This document shows, piece by piece, positions 23,393-35,404 of a DNA stretch of 64,000 bases (within the stretch, counting starts at the first letter, position 1; every line of letters starts with the position of its first letter). Position numbers and translations under genes: made by a program. Location: assembly GCF_040712315.1 (NCBI RefSeq), contig NC_134013.1:57742501-57806500 (forward strand), in the 5' to 3' direction. The stretch comes from Castanea sativa (Eukaryota; Streptophyta; Magnoliopsida; Fagales; Fagaceae). Below the pieces are notes generated by a model. The model saw nothing but the letters and a program-made list of their open reading frames with translations. It was not told the origin of the DNA and searched no databases.

Positions 23393-25691
23393 ATGGCAGT
23401 GAAAGTGTATGGTACAGTTGAGTCAGCATGTACACAGAGAGTGATAGCTTGCCTTTTGGAGATGGGGGTGGACTTTGAACTTGTACATGTTGATCTTGAT
23501 GCCGGAGAACATAAACGACCTGAGTTCCTCGTCCATCAGGTAATAATAATATTAATTAAGATTGCTGATTAGAATTTCTGGCTCCCAATACTTCCCCTTA
23601 AGTGTGCACATATATATATGTTGGAAACCCATTTGTTTATATTAGAATGTTGATAAAAGTACAATCATAAAATATGAGGTTAGTTGTTAAAGATTATAGA
23701 CTGCCAGATTTCTTTCTTGCCAAACATACCTTAGACACTGCTTGTATTTGTCCGTGAAAGAAATAATATGCATACAAAATTATTATATTTATATGTATAT
23801 GCATGAACTTATGTTCTATCAACAAAAAGAAAAAGAAAAGGCATGTAGCCTATGTAAAGAAAAGATTAAATAAAGTTTCTTCACAATTTCACAACAGATA
23901 TGTGGTCATTTGAGAACAGCTTATTTAATTTTTTGTTAAAAATATACTAAAGTATACTTATATTTACAAAATGTAAGAAAAAAAAAAAGATTTTAGAAAA
24001 CTGTATATAGAGCTAAAAAGCTAAAAGTTGAGTTAATAAACTTGGTCATTTTGTTTTTCATTATTTATTTGTGTATAATATACTTTAAAGTTTTTCTTTT
24101 TTTAAGAACTTCACTTATTAAAATGAGTTTTTATCTTTAAAAATAAACTCCCCAAAATAAGCCATCATGACCGACACAAAAAATAAGTAATGGGTAGAGC
24201 TTAACTAATGGACCCCATAATAGATTATGCGTAGAGCTTAAATTTGGTTTCTTAAGGCTTATTAATGGTTTTTGATATTAATTTTTTTTTATTAAAAAGT
24301 ATATTGATGGGAAATGTTCTAATTCTTTGGCGCAGCCTTTTGGACAAGTTCCGGTCATAGAGGATGGCGACTTCAGACTTTATGGTGAGAACCCGGATCA
24401 CCACTTTCACAAATATACGTGGGAAATGTTAACAAGCACCGCGTGGTGCTTGTTAACCTTTTTTTTTTTTTTTTGTATTTCATTTAAAATAAGAAAAAAA
24501 AATTTTATCACAAAAATTGTTAAAAAAAGTTTAAAAAAAATTTGCCAAAAACTGAAAAAGTATCAAAAGTTAAAAAATTATATAAAAAATTACATAAAAT
24601 GTGTTGTTAACGATGTCCATTAACACAACCCAATATACATTTATACATGGATCCTTTCTTGGGAACAATATGTCATTATTCTAAAGAGAAAAGAATATTT
24701 CAGCCTATAATAAATGCATACTAACATGTTCTCACGTAACAATAAGTTTTACTGTTTGTGTGAGATGAAAATATATGTATTTATGGTATTGTAAAATTAT
24801 AATTTTATTTTTTTATAAAAAAAAGATTATTATTCTATAGTTTTTCCTAGAGGAGACTGACTACACATTGACAGACATGGCTACTATTAGACATTAATTA
24901 TCATTACAATGAATGTAATCTAATTAAGTTCGATCGCTACCAGTTTTTTTTCCTCAATATCTCTTCATTCATAATTATAGATATGAAAAATGTGAAAAAT
25001 ACCAGGAAATTTTGCAGTCTTACAAATTGATGATTGTGATTAATAGAGTGAAACACACAGTAAATAAATTTCTGATTTTTTATTTTATTTTTTGTGACTA
25101 GTAACACATCAATTTATAAAGACTATTGAGTCTTAATAACATATTTCTCTAGAGGAAATTATTTATGAATGGTACCTCTTTTTAATTTACCCTTTTTTAT
25201 TCTTAAAAAGTGTTGACATCATCTGCTAGATGATTAAATCTTTTTTCTGTATAAGTAAGAATATAATGGGGAAAAAAAAAAAGAATAATGTGAAAGTTCT
25301 TCCAAAATGATTCTTAAATTTTCCTCTTCTTTTTTTTAATCTTATCCTTTTTTTCCCTACAAAAAAATCAATCTTTTTTTTTTAAGAAAAGATTTAATTC
25401 CTTAAACCCTAAAGTCCAAACTTTCCCCATTTATTCGTTCAATCCAACTTTTGGCCTAGTATTAATTTCAAGTTTAAAGGTAACAATATATAAAAGTCCT
25501 TTCCCGAGACCCATAAAGGAGACGACAATGAAAACCCCCACAAAGGACGGCCAAATGCCCACAAACAGGATAGAGAGAGGCTCGCACTGAAGCAGAGCTC
25601 ACAACAAAGCCTAGGAGAGTTCCAAAAATTAGCCATACCGATTATATGATTGCAACAATTTACAAAAACATATAAATGGTTTAGTTTTGTT

Positions 25692-25722
<31 letters not shown>

Positions 25723-28265
25723 GTATGTAAACTAAAAACATCTTTTTGTTGACCTCCTAATATGTTGTCACATAAACTTTTAAGCCTTCAGAATTTTACA
25801 AGCCATTATTTTAATTTTGTTAATTACGTTTAAATTCTATTTTATATTTAAATGTTTGGTTAAAATCATATTATCTGAATCTTTTTTTTAAATGGTAGAA
25901 TAGATTGTTCCATATACACTTTCTAAAAAAAAAAGGATTGTTTCATATACAAATACAATCATAATAAATACTTATTAATAACTATCATAATTATCAAATT
26001 TCATTTTTAAACAAAAAATTTTATATTTTAATAAATTTTTTCGTGCATTGCACAGACTAGTTATCTAACAAATTTACAAGTAAATCTAATATCTTTACAC
26101 CTATGTCATGTTAATCTGGAAATTTAGTATCATTTTAAATATTTTTAACTGCCTTTTTTTTAATGTTCCCTTGACTTTTGTTTTTGTTTAACATGGTAAC
26201 AATCATACTATAATCCAATCATAATCATATTTTTAAAGGATTTTGGTCCTTCTGGAGGGAGAAAAAAGGATAAAATAAAAAGTGTAGTTAAGAGATATTC
26301 TTTCCCTTATCAGAAAGTCTTGCAGGAAAGAATGAAATGGTTATAAATAAATGGTCATTAAAATTATGAGATTAAATTTTGTAATGATGTAATGTAAAAC
26401 TCATATTTTACCCTTTCAATCCTAACATGTCACATTATCTTATCAAATAATTAAAAATAAGCACAATTACACCCAATCAATTCTAATATCCATATCTCTC
26501 TCAATAAAATTTTAAAAAAATTATAATGCCCTTATATAAGTTCAACCAAATTGGGAGTTTATTGAGATATTATTAGGTGTGGTAGAATGTATTGAATTTT
26601 AAGTAAAATGCTAATATGACAATTTCTAATTAGATGGTGTAAAACATGGGTTTTACACCCCATCCTTACCAAATTCGGGCTCTAAAATTATATATTTATT
26701 TCCTTTGCATTATCTTCTTATGTATATATTTATTACTTGATTAATAATTTAGATGAAAAGATTTTTGATTTTTGATTGTCTTGAATTTTTTTTTTTTTTA
26801 TACAAGATAGAATTTCTATTCTAACCTAATCTAAGTGTATATGTGTGTGAAGCTCCTTTCTGGAGACTTAAACCCCAGCCTTTGCCTTCCACATCCCACA
26901 AACACTTATACTTATAGAGTGACCACTGCACCAAAGGTAAAAAATATATTCAATAAAAAGTTATTAAGAAATTATTATATAATATTAATATTCTAAAAAG
27001 AGTATAATAATATTAGATTATATAGCCCTAAATAATACACCTTTAGCTCTGGCTGATGGAGAGTGGGAGAGGTGGAGTCCACGCACAAAGCTTATCTGAT
27101 GAGAACCAATACCCTCATACAATTCGGATCTGATTGAAAGTCCCTAGCTAAGATTTGGATCATGTGATTGAAAATTCTTAGTTAATTTCGAAATATGAAA
27201 AAATTGCGCTTTTTTCTTATATTTATGATGGATTTCACCATAAATTTAATGAGTAAATTCTACCATAAATGTGAAAGAAAAAAATATTATTTTTCATACT
27301 TAAAAAGTACCTAAAAATTACTTTACGTGAGTTATGATGTGACCCAAACCCAACCTCGGGAGTCCGAATTGATTGAGCACTTAAAATTGGACATCTTTCC
27401 CTTTTTAGTCAAATCAATAAAGGATTTTTTTCTCTCAAAAAAATTAAATAAATAAGGGATTTTTTTTTAATTTAATAACTTTATGATATACTGTACTATG
27501 TAACTTATCTTCAAACATAAATAAATGTATGGATCTATTTAATTCCACGACACATCATGTGTAACATCCATCTCTAATTACAATATTGTTTGTAGTTGTA
27601 GATATACAAAATAGATTAGTTGGAAAAGAAAAATGGATTGGAAAACGAAAATCTTTGTTTTCTTTTTTTACACAAGTGGTTTTAAGACTTTTTTTTTTTT
27701 TAATCACAATTTTGACATGACACATTATAAGTAGTTGTTTATCATTTTCATATAGACTTACTTTATTTTTTTCATCATTCACAATTTTCTTACTCTTTTT
27801 TTCATTTTTATTTTAGAGTCAAGAGCAATTGTAAGGTACTACGTGGCAAAGTACGCGGACCGTGTTCCCAGCCTAATGGGAAATAATTTGGAAGAGAGAG
27901 CTATGGTGGATCAGTGGCTGGAAGTGGAAGCACACAACTTCAATGACCTGATTTTCACACTTGTGCTTCAGCTTGTGATCCTACCACGGATGGGAGAGCC
28001 TGGGGACTTGGCCTTGGCTCATAGCTGTGAACAAAAGCTAGAGAAGGTGTTGGATGTGTATGAGCAAAGGTTATCAAAATGCAACTACCTTGCTGGAGAC
28101 TCTTTCACTTTGGCTGATCTTAGCCATCTTCCAGGCATTAGATATCTTATGAATGAAGCTAATATGGGGCACTTAATCACAGAGAGAAAGAATGTCAATG
28201 GATGGTGGCAGGACATCTCAAACAGACCTTCTTGGAAGAAGTTAATGAAGCTTGCTGGTTACTAG
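23393..28265 (+). CDS. GSTF: Phi-class glutathione S-transferase (three exons)
   Basis: Cytosolic enzyme that conjugates glutathione to electrophiles, or binds ligands such as flavonoids. Exons 23393-23539, 24336-24384 and 27817-28265 join to 214 residues, the usual length. The 49-base middle exon is typical of phi genes. The N-terminal thioredoxin-like domain (1-~78) has a serine at residue 11 aligned with the phi-class catalytic serine, then HVDLDAGEHKRPEFL, PFGQVPVIEDGDF (50-62) and the glutathione-binding ES (66-67) in RAIVRYYVAKYAD. The helical C-terminal domain contains LAGDSFTLADLSH and ends WWQDISNRPSWKKLMKLAGY. By memory it is closest to the GSTF11/GSTF12 branch, which includes TT19-type anthocyanin carriers; that role is not shown here. 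The ATG at 23393 gives the conserved MAVKVYG start. Intron 2 is long (3.4 kb) and holds a MITE-like hairpin and a SINE. No breaks seen. Confidence 0.96.
24428..24457. repeat. 13-bp-arm hairpin, probable MITE piece in GST intron 2
   Basis: GTTAACAAGCACC, loop GCGT, then its exact reverse complement. It is followed by a T run and, near 24605-24625, another GTTAAC/ATTAACA pair. It looks like a small fold-back element that inserted just after exon 2; outer limits unclear. Confidence 0.6.
25692..25729. repeat. (AT)n(GTAT)n microsatellite in GST intron 2
   Basis: About 20 bases of TA repeats followed by five GTAT units. Confidence 0.9.
26786..26937 (-). mobile_element. tRNA-derived SINE in GST intron 2
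   Basis: On the minus strand, CCTTTGGTGCAGTGGTCA contains a pol III A box (TGGTGCAGTGG). GGGTTTAAGTCTCC is a B box ~55 bases on, and the element ends in a poly-A tail (T run at 26786-26799). This is the layout of angiosperm tRNA-derived SINEs. I could not find a clear target duplication. Confidence 0.75.
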
Positions 28266-29940
28266 TTACCTCTCGAACCTTGTCCAAGATATAATATTGG
28301 TCCCGGGTTGTTTCATGTGTGGTGCAAAACATAAAATAAAGGACAAATTGTATTTGTTGGCTCTAAACTGTCACTCGGATTATGCTTGACCCTCTAACCT
28401 ATTGAAACAAACGTCAACTCTTTACAAATGTGTTATACTTTGGAGGGTCAATCGTGTGTTTTGACAATTTAGGAGATTATGTATAATTAGATTGTTAGTT
28501 TTTGATAGAAGTGTAATTTGTCCTAAAATAAGAAAGTGTGCAAGTTTAATTTTGAGAATGCTTCTGTCATATGCTTATTGTAATTCGATGGTGCTACTTA
28601 ACTATTATTAGCAATAGCATAATTCACTTTGTTTGGATTTTATTTTTAATAAGCTCAACCAAAGTACTTCAAAATTTGTTCATGTGCGGTGCAAAAAATA
28701 AAATAAAAAAGGTGTACAGATATAATTTCAAAAAGGCATCTCTTTCATTCCCTCTCCTCCCCTCTCTCATTTTCCTTTTTTTCCCCCTCCCCTCTTACAC
28801 CTTGCCAAACATAGAGTTAGTTTTTACTTTTTAACCACCATTCCTTGATATGCAGCATGAGTGGCATTTCTTGTGTACATTTTGGCCCTTTTGCATAGGA
28901 TTTAAGGAATTTAACAGCAAATTTCATCTTCCTCTTTTTTAACTAATTGAAGTGACAAATTACTAATCGAACATCACTTTTACTAGAATTATCATGACAT
29001 TACTTTTATTACACACCACTATAATTAGCCACCTTAAAGATTGTCAAAAATAAAGGTTTCTAGTTTAGTGATGTAATTGTGGGTTTTTGGCCTAATATTC
29101 TAGTGAAGTGAAGTAGGTCCAAAATTGTTTTGGTGTAGGAAATAATTTGTAGAGACTACTTATGCTTTTTTTGTTGGTGACTAGGCAAGTGAAGTTCTAA
29201 GCTATGAGGAATCTCACTTTGTTTTATCTCACTTTGTTCTTTTTTTTTTGCCCAAAGATATCTAAACTAAAGAATTTTTGTCTTAATCCAGTGAGGTTGG
29301 GACATGTGGCCTTTTGAAAAAATTGTCCTTCAATAATGGAAAACCTCTAATCTCTCCGTCCTATACTACTTGGTCTAGCAAAGCATGTAGGCCCTTTACC
29401 CACAATAAGAACAATTACGGAGACATTGGATCTCCTTGGCGTAATCCTCTTGAGGGATTGATAAGACTTTAGGGTTTCTCGTTAATCATAATAGAATGAA
29501 TTTTGTGATTAATGAGATCCACTCTTCCTAAACGCCCATCTTGGTCATCATTGCTTGGAGAAACCCCCACCCCCCCACTATACCCTATCATTGGCTTTTC
29601 TTATTTCTAATTTAAGAGTCATATAGCCTATACTTCCATTACATTGGGTTTTAATGTGAAGCAAGGATTCAAAAGCCACTAAGGTAATTCTAGTGATTAA
29701 CCTACTAGAGACAAAGGAACTTAGGGACGCTAATATAATAGAGGGTATGATAATTTTTAACCTCTTAGACTTCATTTTTTTTAATAAAATAGTTTTTGGA
29801 AAAAATTTTCCCATTTTCAATCATTTGTTTGCAGGTAAAATGTGGTCAAACTAGTAAACTAATTTCCATTGACCATAAAATCCTTCATAAAAAATTGTAA
29901 ACATTTTAGTTTTAAAATTTGGTAAAATATTTCACAAAAA
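28266..29940. other. GST 3' flank and unrecognised intergenic DNA
   Basis: AATAAA at ~28334 could serve as GST polyadenylation signal. A fragment of the GST 3' region (GTTCATGTGCGGTGCAAAAAATAA) recurs at ~28678 compared with ~28312. Beyond that I see no gene. Confidence 0.4.
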
Positions 29941-29949
29941 CACATCGTG

Positions 29950-30490
29950 GCTTCTCTCACCCCATCTAGAGGCTAGGTCATCAGTCTGGTGGACTAGACA
30001 ACCGATGTTGGTAGTTTGGTGGTCGAAGCCGCCACTCTAGTGTCCGGATCTACTAGTGCAATCAATGCTAGTGGTTCAATGGCCGAAGCCGCCACTTCAA
30101 CAACTTGTGTTAGGGTTTGATGGCCAGATCCATCTCTCTAGCAACCAATGCCTAGGGTTCAATCACCAAAGCCACTACTACAACGATTGATATCAATGAT
30201 CTAGTCACTAAAAACCCCTTATCAGCCATCGGTGTTAGCTATCTAATGGTTGGAGACACTGTTTCGGCCACTAATGTTGGCGGTTCAATCAAGACACTAA
30301 TCTAGCAAAGATCTCCAGAGCCACAATTCACCAGACCTCTGGCACTAACGGCCCCGGTGACTGAGCCATCGGTTTTCGGCCACTAATGTTGGCGGTTCTA
30401 TCAAGGCACTAATCTAGCGAAGATCTCCAGAGCCACCATTCACCAGACCTCTGGCACTAATGGCCTCAGTGACTGAGCTATCGGTTTTGG
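29950..30490. repeat. Minisatellite-like block of diverged repeats
   Basis: GC-richer than its surroundings. The last part is a clear tandem pair of ~112 bp (~30265-30376 and ~30377-30490; shared GGCCACTAATGTTGGCGGTT and ATCTCCAGAGCCAC). Before it, ~60-65 bp units with GATGTTGG...GGCCGAAGCCGCCAC recur with divergence. No frame runs through it. AT-rich sequence on both sides suggests the core of an unidentified transposon. Confidence 0.65.
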
Positions 30491-31139
30491 TGGTTCACTT
30501 TAAAAAAAATTTCTTATCATACCCAACACCTGAAAATGTTTTACATGTAAATTTTTTTACCTCTTTTAAAAATATTTTACTTCAATTCAAAACAAACAAA
30601 ACATTATTAATCACTTTACTAATAATCCTATAAAACATTACACAAGCTTATAGCTCAAAAGTTCGTTACCTTTTAAGGGCTTTTAACTTTGGGGTTAGGG
30701 TAACAAAGGTATGGTTTATGGACTTCAAAATCTTTCTCAAAAAAAATTATGTAGTTTGGATTCTAACAACAACAAAAACAAACAAAAATTTAAAAACCAA
30801 ATAAATAAACTGAAAAATGAGAAAATAACATATGTTAGAAGGAACATTAAAAGTTATGAAAAGTGTATGATAATTTTTTTTCCCCTGGAAATAGTTTTTT
30901 GCCCTTAATGACAACTAAACCTCCAAATCTCCTATTTCATTTCAATATCTACTAGCTATATAAAAATAGTGAATGCCTCTACAGTTAATTATTGGTTTAG
31001 ACAATTACCACCCAAACTCACCGTTTCATCTCATGCCTCTATCTACACGCTACAGTATTTGTGCTACAGTGCTTTCGTTTATTCAATCCCACTATTAAAA
31101 GAGCCAATTAGAACTTCTGCTACAGCACATGCATTTATT

Positions 31140-32620
31140 CAATCCCACTGTAAAGCTTTATTATACAGTTATACTTGCCTTTTTCTTTTTCTTTTTCTTT
31201 TTTTTCTTTTTTACTTGCTTATATGATAATAATAAAATATTGATACAATAAATTGTCACAATATTTTCATAATTGTTTATGTGTAAATTTCTTATATGTT
31301 AAAATAAAATAATAAAATATCATACTAAAAGCAACCACAAATAAAAATAAAAGTATTGTAAAAAAAAGTACAACATCTATAACATTTTTACAATATTTTT
31401 ATAACAGATCTTACGTTATAAATTGTTATTCTAATATAAACTTACCGATTTACAGTACTTTCGTCTATTCAATCCCACTGTTATAAAATTATACTTGCCT
31501 CCTTCTACTTTTTTTTTTTACTTGCTTTTATGATAATAATACAACATTAACACAATAAATTGTCACAATATTTTCACAATTGTTGAGGCGTAAATTTTTT
31601 ATATGTCAAAATAAAATAATAAAATATCATACTAGAACTAACTACAACTAAAAATAAAGGTATTGTTAAAAAAAAAGTATTACATCAGTAACATTTTTAC
31701 AATATTTTCATAACAAATCTTAGTTGGTAAATTTCTATATATAAAAAGTGTGAATGAGTAAAAGAATAGAGTCTTTGGTTTATTCAAGTGGCACTGTTTT
31801 GCTGGCCTTTCTTTTCTTTTTTCTTTTTTGTTGTTAATATAGCCTGCTCAACTCTATTGAAACAATAAATTGTCACAATATTTTCACAATTGTTAGAGGT
31901 GTTAAGTCTTTTAGGTCAAAATAAAATAATAAAAATATCATACTTGAACCAACCAGAACTAAAAATATAGGTATTGTGTAGAAAAAGAAGAGTTACATCT
32001 ACAATATTTTTCATAACATTTTCATAACAAATTATAGTGGTAAATTTTTATTGGCTTTACTTTAAATTTCTATACATAAAAAGTGTCAATGCCAAAAAAA
32101 ACAGTGAATTTGGGTTATTCAACTCTTTCCGCTTTCACTTGATTTTTTTTTTTTTGGAAGGTAAAATAGCCTATGGAACTCACTTTTTATTTTTTATTCT
32201 TTTATATACATATGAGCTACTCTAAAAAAATAAAATATTAACACAACAAATTGCTACAATATTTTTACAATTGTTGAGGTGTTAATTCCTTATAGGCTAA
32301 AATAAAATAATAAAATATCATACTGGAACCAACCATAGCTAAAAATAAAGGTATCTAAAAAAAACGATATCCATAATATTTTTCACAACACTTTCATAAC
32401 AAAGCATATGATTTAAATTGTTATTGATTATCATTTAAACTTACCAATGAAATTACTTTTTTACTCACCAATAACAACCCGTAATAACATACTATAATAA
32501 TTTGTTGTGAAAATGTTGTAAACATAATATTAAGACAATTTATTGTCGTCATAATATTTTTGCAACTACTAAAGTATCAATTCTTTACTAATCAAAATAA
32601 AATATAATGAAATTATGGTA
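31140..32620. repeat. Tandem array of ~300-380-bp AT-rich units
   Basis: At least four units start near 31257, 31564, 31875 and 32253. Each has TTTTCACAATTGTT, then AAAATAAAATAATAAAATATCATACT, then AAAAATAAAGGTATTG and a CATTTTTACAATATTTTC segment. A fifth, weaker unit starts near 32548. Some carry TTTTTTCTTTTT inserts. No coding potential. Confidence 0.75.
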
Positions 32621-33109
32621 TTACAAAAATGTTGTACCATTATGTTGTGTTTCTAGATTTTTTTTTTTTTTGTTTAGTCAACTTTATTTAGCCAAAATTC
32701 ATTATTTTACATACAATTTTCTTAAGTTGACTTTGTGTGTGTGTGTGTGTGTATATGTATATATTGGACAAACTTTAGTTACAAAATTGGTTGTAGTTTT
32801 AAGCTCAACTTTATTCATTTTTTTTTTTTAATTGGAGGTGAATTTTGACAAATCCACCATTGGATTATATCTTATTCTTATATCCTCCATGCTTGCAAAA
32901 TTTTTAAAAAAAAATTAAAGATCAATAGCTATGTCATCAATAAATTGTTTAAGTTGCAAGTTTTTGTAGTTTAAAATTATGCATAAAATATAAGCTTATA
33001 GATCATATAGTAAAAAACATCTGTTTGACACAAAATTTGACATACGTATTAAGAACATAAAGAATATTAATTCAATGGTTAGATTTTCAAAATATATAAT
33101 AGTACTTAT

Positions 33110-33859
33110 TATGGGGAATAAAAAGACCCTGATGGGGATGTGGGCCTTTGGGCCATGCTAAGGAAGGCCGACCTGCTCTTGGGTTTAGAACTTGTTAGTA
33201 CTACGGGTCGGCCCATACGCCGAGGATCCGAGGATCCAGCTGAGGGTGAATTTCCCTTCGGACGGACACCGGAGAATCCGGGACTTCATGATAAAGGTTA
33301 GGGAATGACACGGTCAAGACCAATGGTTAAAGGGGGTGAACCCTTGAATATCCTAGAAGCACCGATGTTAGAGAAATACCAAAGATAAAGGCTGCCACCT
33401 CCACATTAAAGACCCTGCACCTACCACCCTGGCCGCATTAATGGGGAAGTGACACCTGAACAGTGGAAGGGAAACTTCTGGTTACTATTCAAAGGCACTG
33501 AGAAAAGAAATATCTAGGCTAAGGGGGAGTTAGGGCAACACGTGTACAAAGTATCAAAAAGAGGAGTATTTAAGAAGCAACCTAGAACAGGAATGGGGGG
33601 CTCCCTTCTTTGTAATCTAAAAGAAAAAGAAAAAAGAGAAAGAGATAATATAAGAACAGCTCTCGGCTTACGTCCGAGCAGGTTGATTTACAATATTCCT
33701 TGTTGTTTTCAAGTGTTTGCAATATTTGGCTTGTCATTTAATCCTCAAACACTTCTAACCTGGGTTTCAAGCCCACGCTCTACAAATTCATATTGTTTAA
33801 GGCTCATTGGGCCTGAGCCCGTAACTGTTCTTGGGGCCAGGTGCAATTGTGCACTTACA
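33110..33859 (+). mobile_element. Probable solo LTR (750 bp)
   Basis: GC-rich block ending GTGCACTTACA, with a transcript-like section (CTCCCTTCTTTGTAATCT) typical of LTR R/U5. It is flanked by CTTAT on both sides (33105-33109 and 33860-33864). The start reads TATGGGG, so the usual TG would have mutated to TA; the left boundary is therefore less certain. It shares ACCTGAACAGTG-type phrases with the LTR at 43172. The 115-codon frame inside is not a gene. Confidence 0.55.
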
Positions 33860-33877
33860 CTTATTTTATTGAGCAAA

Positions 33878-33898
33878 GTTGTAACCTAAGGTTACAAC
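33878..33898. repeat. 21-bp palindrome
   Basis: GTTGTAACCT, A, AGGTTACAAC: 10-bp perfect arms. A variant, GGTTGTAACCTAAACCTACAAC, follows ~50 bp on; probably small MITE ends. Confidence 0.8.
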
Positions 33899-33899
33899 T

Positions 33900-35404
33900 C
33901 ACATCCAATAAAAAGATATTTAGTAAGGTTGTAACCTAAACCTACAACTAATTTTATAGTTAAATTTTATCCTTTTTTATTGTATTTTTATCTTTACGTA
34001 CAATTTTAAGTGAAAACACATAATTTTACACCAAGAAAAAACTTAGGATAAAAACACATTTCATCATTTATGTTTGAGATAGTTCAATTCCTTCTTAAAC
34101 TTTAAAATAAAGTAATTCTCCCTTTTGTGTTTTGGAAAAGAGCAAATATATCATATTGTTATTCTCTCAGTTAAACCCTAATGAAAGTTTATGATTCTTA
34201 GAACATTACATTGTGTAATGTCTAAAATACTCCCACTAAATTTTAACATTCCAAAAATTTTCTTCACGTATTTTGAGTTTTAGATCATAATAATGATTAG
34301 AAAGTTGAAATGATGATATAAGGTATTTTATTTATTTCATTCTCAAAAAAAAAAAGGTATTTTATTTATTACTTAAAGAACATTGATTTTCTAGGTTTAA
34401 ATCGTTAAAACTTATAATTTATCTAATGAAAAATTCGATACACATGCCTTTTGTTATTTATTTATTTTATTATTTTCTTGCCTAAAATGGGTGTTCATTA
34501 AAAACCAAGCTAGCTAAACATTGTACCTAGATCATGTAGAATGATAAATTTCCATTGTGTATGGTTAAAGGTATTTGAGGAAAGGGTTCAATTGTAGCAT
34601 GACATCTTTTCTTATGAAAATTTAAATATTGTGACAATGTCCTAGCAAAACTCAGTAGCTTATTGTTGAAAGATAATAATATTTATTATCATTCTTAAAG
34701 TTTTTAGTGAGTGGATATTATCATTAACAAATAAAGACTAAGAAACTATTAAAATAAAATAGATATTCATATGTTAAAAGTTTGTGTGTGACATGCATTT
34801 TTTTTTATGTATGTAGTTTCATACTTCTTTAAATATAAATTTTATCTTATTTTTTTCACTCAAGAGGTGACATACATTTTCTTCTTTGGAACCATTCTTC
34901 ATTAATGTCTGCATCCGGATCATAGTTATCATAGTAAGAGTCATCATGTCCAATTAGGGGATTGGGCATCTCCTAATGGTCTTCATGTGGCCATTGCTGT
35001 CATGCAAGCTAGTCATTAGAAAAAATCAGAAGAAAAAAAAAAAACTCTATTTTGAATTTTGCTAGAAATTTCAAAAATCAAATAATTTACAATAGTGGCA
35101 AGTGGGTTTTTTCTCACAGATTTTTCCTATATTGCGTGTAATGTTAACGTTCAGAAAATGGCTTATTTTGTTTTGCTCAATTTCCGTTTGATTAAGGAAT
35201 GTAGCTTACACCAGAGTCCAGAAACTGCAATTCTGAAGTATAAATTGAATCACATATAATCTCAATCACACACACACAAAATACTTAAAAAGGTGGACGA
35301 TGAATACTAGCTGCAAATATAAGATTTCATGATATACAATATTTTTACAATATATTTCCCTGTATAACCAAGTTGTAGAATTTTATACAATGTTCAACAT
35401 TAAT
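33900..35404. other. AT-rich intergenic DNA
   Basis: No gene or element recognised; this is the 3' flank of the phytoene synthase gene. Confidence 0.45.

Noticed and set aside
33542..33889. 115-codon open frame
   Set aside because: Lies inside and beyond the probable solo LTR; the transcript-like sequence is LTR leader, not coding.
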